From Syntrophomonadaceae bacterium (GTDB taxonomy: Bacteria; Bacillota; Dethiobacteria; DTU022): DNA of 15,383 nt. The DNA lies in the NCBI GenBank assembly GCA_007131435.1, contig SLQM01000212.1, forward strand, positions 1 to 15,383, written 5' to 3'. Numbering within the stretch: the first letter of the stretch is position 1; each line of letters starts with the position of its first letter. Shown piece by piece: positions 14,151 through 15,383 of this stretch. The notes beneath the pieces are model-generated. The model was not told the DNA's origin. It saw only the letters and a list, made by a program, of their open reading frames with translations, and made no database searches. The translations under genes and the position numbers were made by a program.

Positions 14151-15383
14151 TTAATGCATCAATAAACATTTCAAATGGCGGTTTAACGATACCGGCGCCT
14201 ACCTGGCCCACTCCGGGGTCTTTGTGCGCAATACCCGTGTTGATCCTGGGCACGATATTCTTCTCTACTACTTTACGCACATCGATTCCTGTAGGAGTTC
14301 CTTTAAAGTCCATGGCAGGTATGTTGAAGTTGTTATTTTCTGCTACAGTGATTTCAAACATTTCATTGGTTGCATCAAAAGCATCTGCCGGAGAACCGCC
14401 GATAAAGTTAACTATGGCGGGGGCTGCGGCCATGGCAAAACCCCCGATTCCCACAGTTTCAGTTATTACGCTGTCACCGATATCACGGTTGGCATCTGAA
14501 GCTGTAAAACCTGAAAAATACAGTCCGTCAGGAACATTTGCAGGAGCCGTGAACCATTTATCACCAGTGCTGCTGACGCGTATCCCAAAATCGGTTCCGT
14601 TACGGGCCATTGTTGTGACAATTGTAGAATTTTCTATTCCATGCGCCGCCAGGGCCATACTCTTGCAGGCAGCCATAATAGCATTAAGTGATGTTAAGTC
14701 ATTGCTGTGCATGAAAGCCAGCACTTCTGCTGCAGCAGTCGCTTTGTTTTCTTTAAAGTATTCGGAAACATTTGACAGATCCAGCCTTGGAGCGTCGTAG
14801 TCAGTCTTTTTGCCCCACCCTGTTTCTACCACGAATGGAGCAATTGTCCGGATAAAGAGGGAAGTAGTGGCGCGGTTCCGGTTGTGGCCGTCATCACCCA
14901 TGTGCAGTGCCTGGGCAATTATCGATTTTATATCGACTCCCTTTGCCAGGTGGACAGCCTCTTTGATTACCGGGGCATATACGCCGTCAAGCCATTTCAG
15001 ACGGTTTATAACCTCATCATCGTAGGCCCCGTAGCGAAGCACCTTGCCGTAACCTTCGTTCATATTTGAGTAAGTAAATCCGCCCCATTCCTTGTCTTCA
15101 ATAATAAAGACCATCTGGGAGGGTGTTGTTACCCCGGCCATCGGCCCGACAGCATTATGGTGGTGGCAGGGTGCAAATTCTATGTCTCCGGAAGCAGCCA
15201 GTTTTTCTGCTTCCTCAGTTTCTTTCGCTAAACCTTCGTAAATCAAACCACCGATAATTGCGCCTTTTAACGGCCCGCTCATCCTGTCCCAGGTAATGGG
15301 AGGCCCGGCATGCAGGAATAAGTTCTTTTTCATGCCTGGTATAACGTCTATAGCTTTCCCAACATCTACCCAGACGGGCCTGG
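14134..15383 (-). CDS. DUF1116 protein (YlbE/AllG-like), 5' end outside the window
   Basis: The last 415 codons are visible. The frame stays open to the right edge (reading RPVWVDVGKAIDVIPGMKKN at the edge), so the ATG at 15333 is probably internal and the gene starts beyond 15383. Conserved family stretches include HAGPPI just after that Met, CHHHNAVGPMAGVTT, HMGDDGHNRN and GGSPADAFDATNEM, with several histidines that may bind metal. In E. coli the DUF1116 protein YlbE (AllG) works with FdrA and YlbF in a carbamoyltransferase acting on oxamate, in allantoin breakdown. A related carbamoyl-transfer role here is inferred only; FdrA would be expected just upstream, outside the window. It is followed by the Mo hydroxylase genes and ends in a hairpin over its stop codon. 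Confidence 0.85.
   Translation of the reverse strand, partial: RPVWVDVGKAIDVIPGMKKNLFLHAGPPITWDRMSGPLKGAIIGGLIYEGLAKETEEAEKLAASGDIEFAPCHHHNAVGPMAGVTTPSQMVFIIEDKEWGGFTYSNMNEGYGKVLRYGAYDDEVINRLKWLDGVYAPVIKEAVHLAKGVDIKSIIAQALHMGDDGHNRNRATTSLFIRTIAPFVVETGWGKKTDYDAPRLDLSNVSEYFKENKATAAAEVLAFMHSNDLTSLNAIMAACKSMALAAHGIENSTIVTTMARNGTDFGIRVSSTGDKWFTAPANVPDGLYFSGFTASDANRDIGDSVITETVGIGGFAMAAAPAIVNFIGGSPADAFDATNEMFEITVAENNNFNIPAMDFKGTPTGIDVRKVVEKNIVPRINTGIAHKDPGVGQVGAGIVKPPFEMFIDALKELAR

Noticed and set aside
14222..14800. Long plus-strand open frame (192 codons) opposite the DUF1116 gene
   Set aside because: It mirrors conserved DUF1116 codons; there is no ribosome binding site or recognisable domain.
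1..15383. CRISPR arrays, insertion sequences, phage or toxin-antitoxin genes
   Set aside because: I saw no regularly spaced repeats, no transposase or integrase motifs, and no terminal inverted repeats with target duplications.

Overview
The window looks like chromosomal DNA of an anaerobic Gram-positive bacterium of the Clostridia type. The evidence is strong AGGAGG-type ribosome binding sites, moderately AT-rich DNA, tRNA genes with encoded CCA, tightly packed co-directional genes, and a content of oxygen-sensitive pterin enzymes with low-potential iron-sulfur modules. The genus cannot be told from the sequence. Apart from three tRNA genes on the plus strand, every gene is on the minus strand, so the window is transcribed mostly from its right end to its left end.

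Reading in the direction of transcription, the right end (15383 to 10471) holds the 3' part of a DUF1116 (YlbE/AllG-type) gene. It is followed by a three-subunit molybdenum hydroxylase of the xanthine dehydrogenase family: FAD subunit, 2[2Fe-2S] subunit and molybdopterin subunit. Next (10402 to 7889) come maturation genes typical of selenium-dependent molybdenum hydroxylases: yqeB, a small cysteine-rich protein of unknown function, and a fusion of YqeC to a MocA-type cytidylyltransferase. A PfkB-family kinase resembling pseudouridine kinase (7857 to 6898) closes this block. Two strong RNA hairpins (14121-14150 and 10426-10448) punctuate it.

After a 165-base gap with a possible promoter there is a second pterin-enzyme operon (6732 to 1303), and it is the most interesting part of the window. 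Two large genes overlapping by one base together encode a tungsten-type aldehyde oxidoreductase (AOR) whose catalytic polypeptide is split. AOR domain 1 opens the first protein and AOR domains 2/3 close the second. Everything between is NuoE, NuoF, a 2[4Fe-4S] ferredoxin and a NuoG-like N-terminus, in the usual nuoE-F-G order. This looks like a NuoEFG electron-transfer cassette set inside an AOR, giving a two-gene NAD-linked and possibly electron-bifurcating aldehyde oxidoreductase. A MoaD/ThiS-like protein ending in Gly-Gly ends the operon and probably serves pterin dithiolene synthesis.

The left end holds a convergent tRNA operon on the plus strand (Thr-Tyr-Lys, with a clear sigma-A promoter) and a terminator shared by the tRNA and AOR operons. 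Divergent from the tRNAs is the 5' part of a methylthioadenosine/methylthioinosine phosphorylase gene that runs off the left edge.

The overall theme is tungsten/molybdenum-pterin redox chemistry. One operon makes a putative Se-Mo hydroxylase with its cofactor-finishing enzymes, perhaps for purine or another N-heterocycle. The other makes a fused aldehyde oxidoreductase that can pass electrons to NAD and/or ferredoxin.
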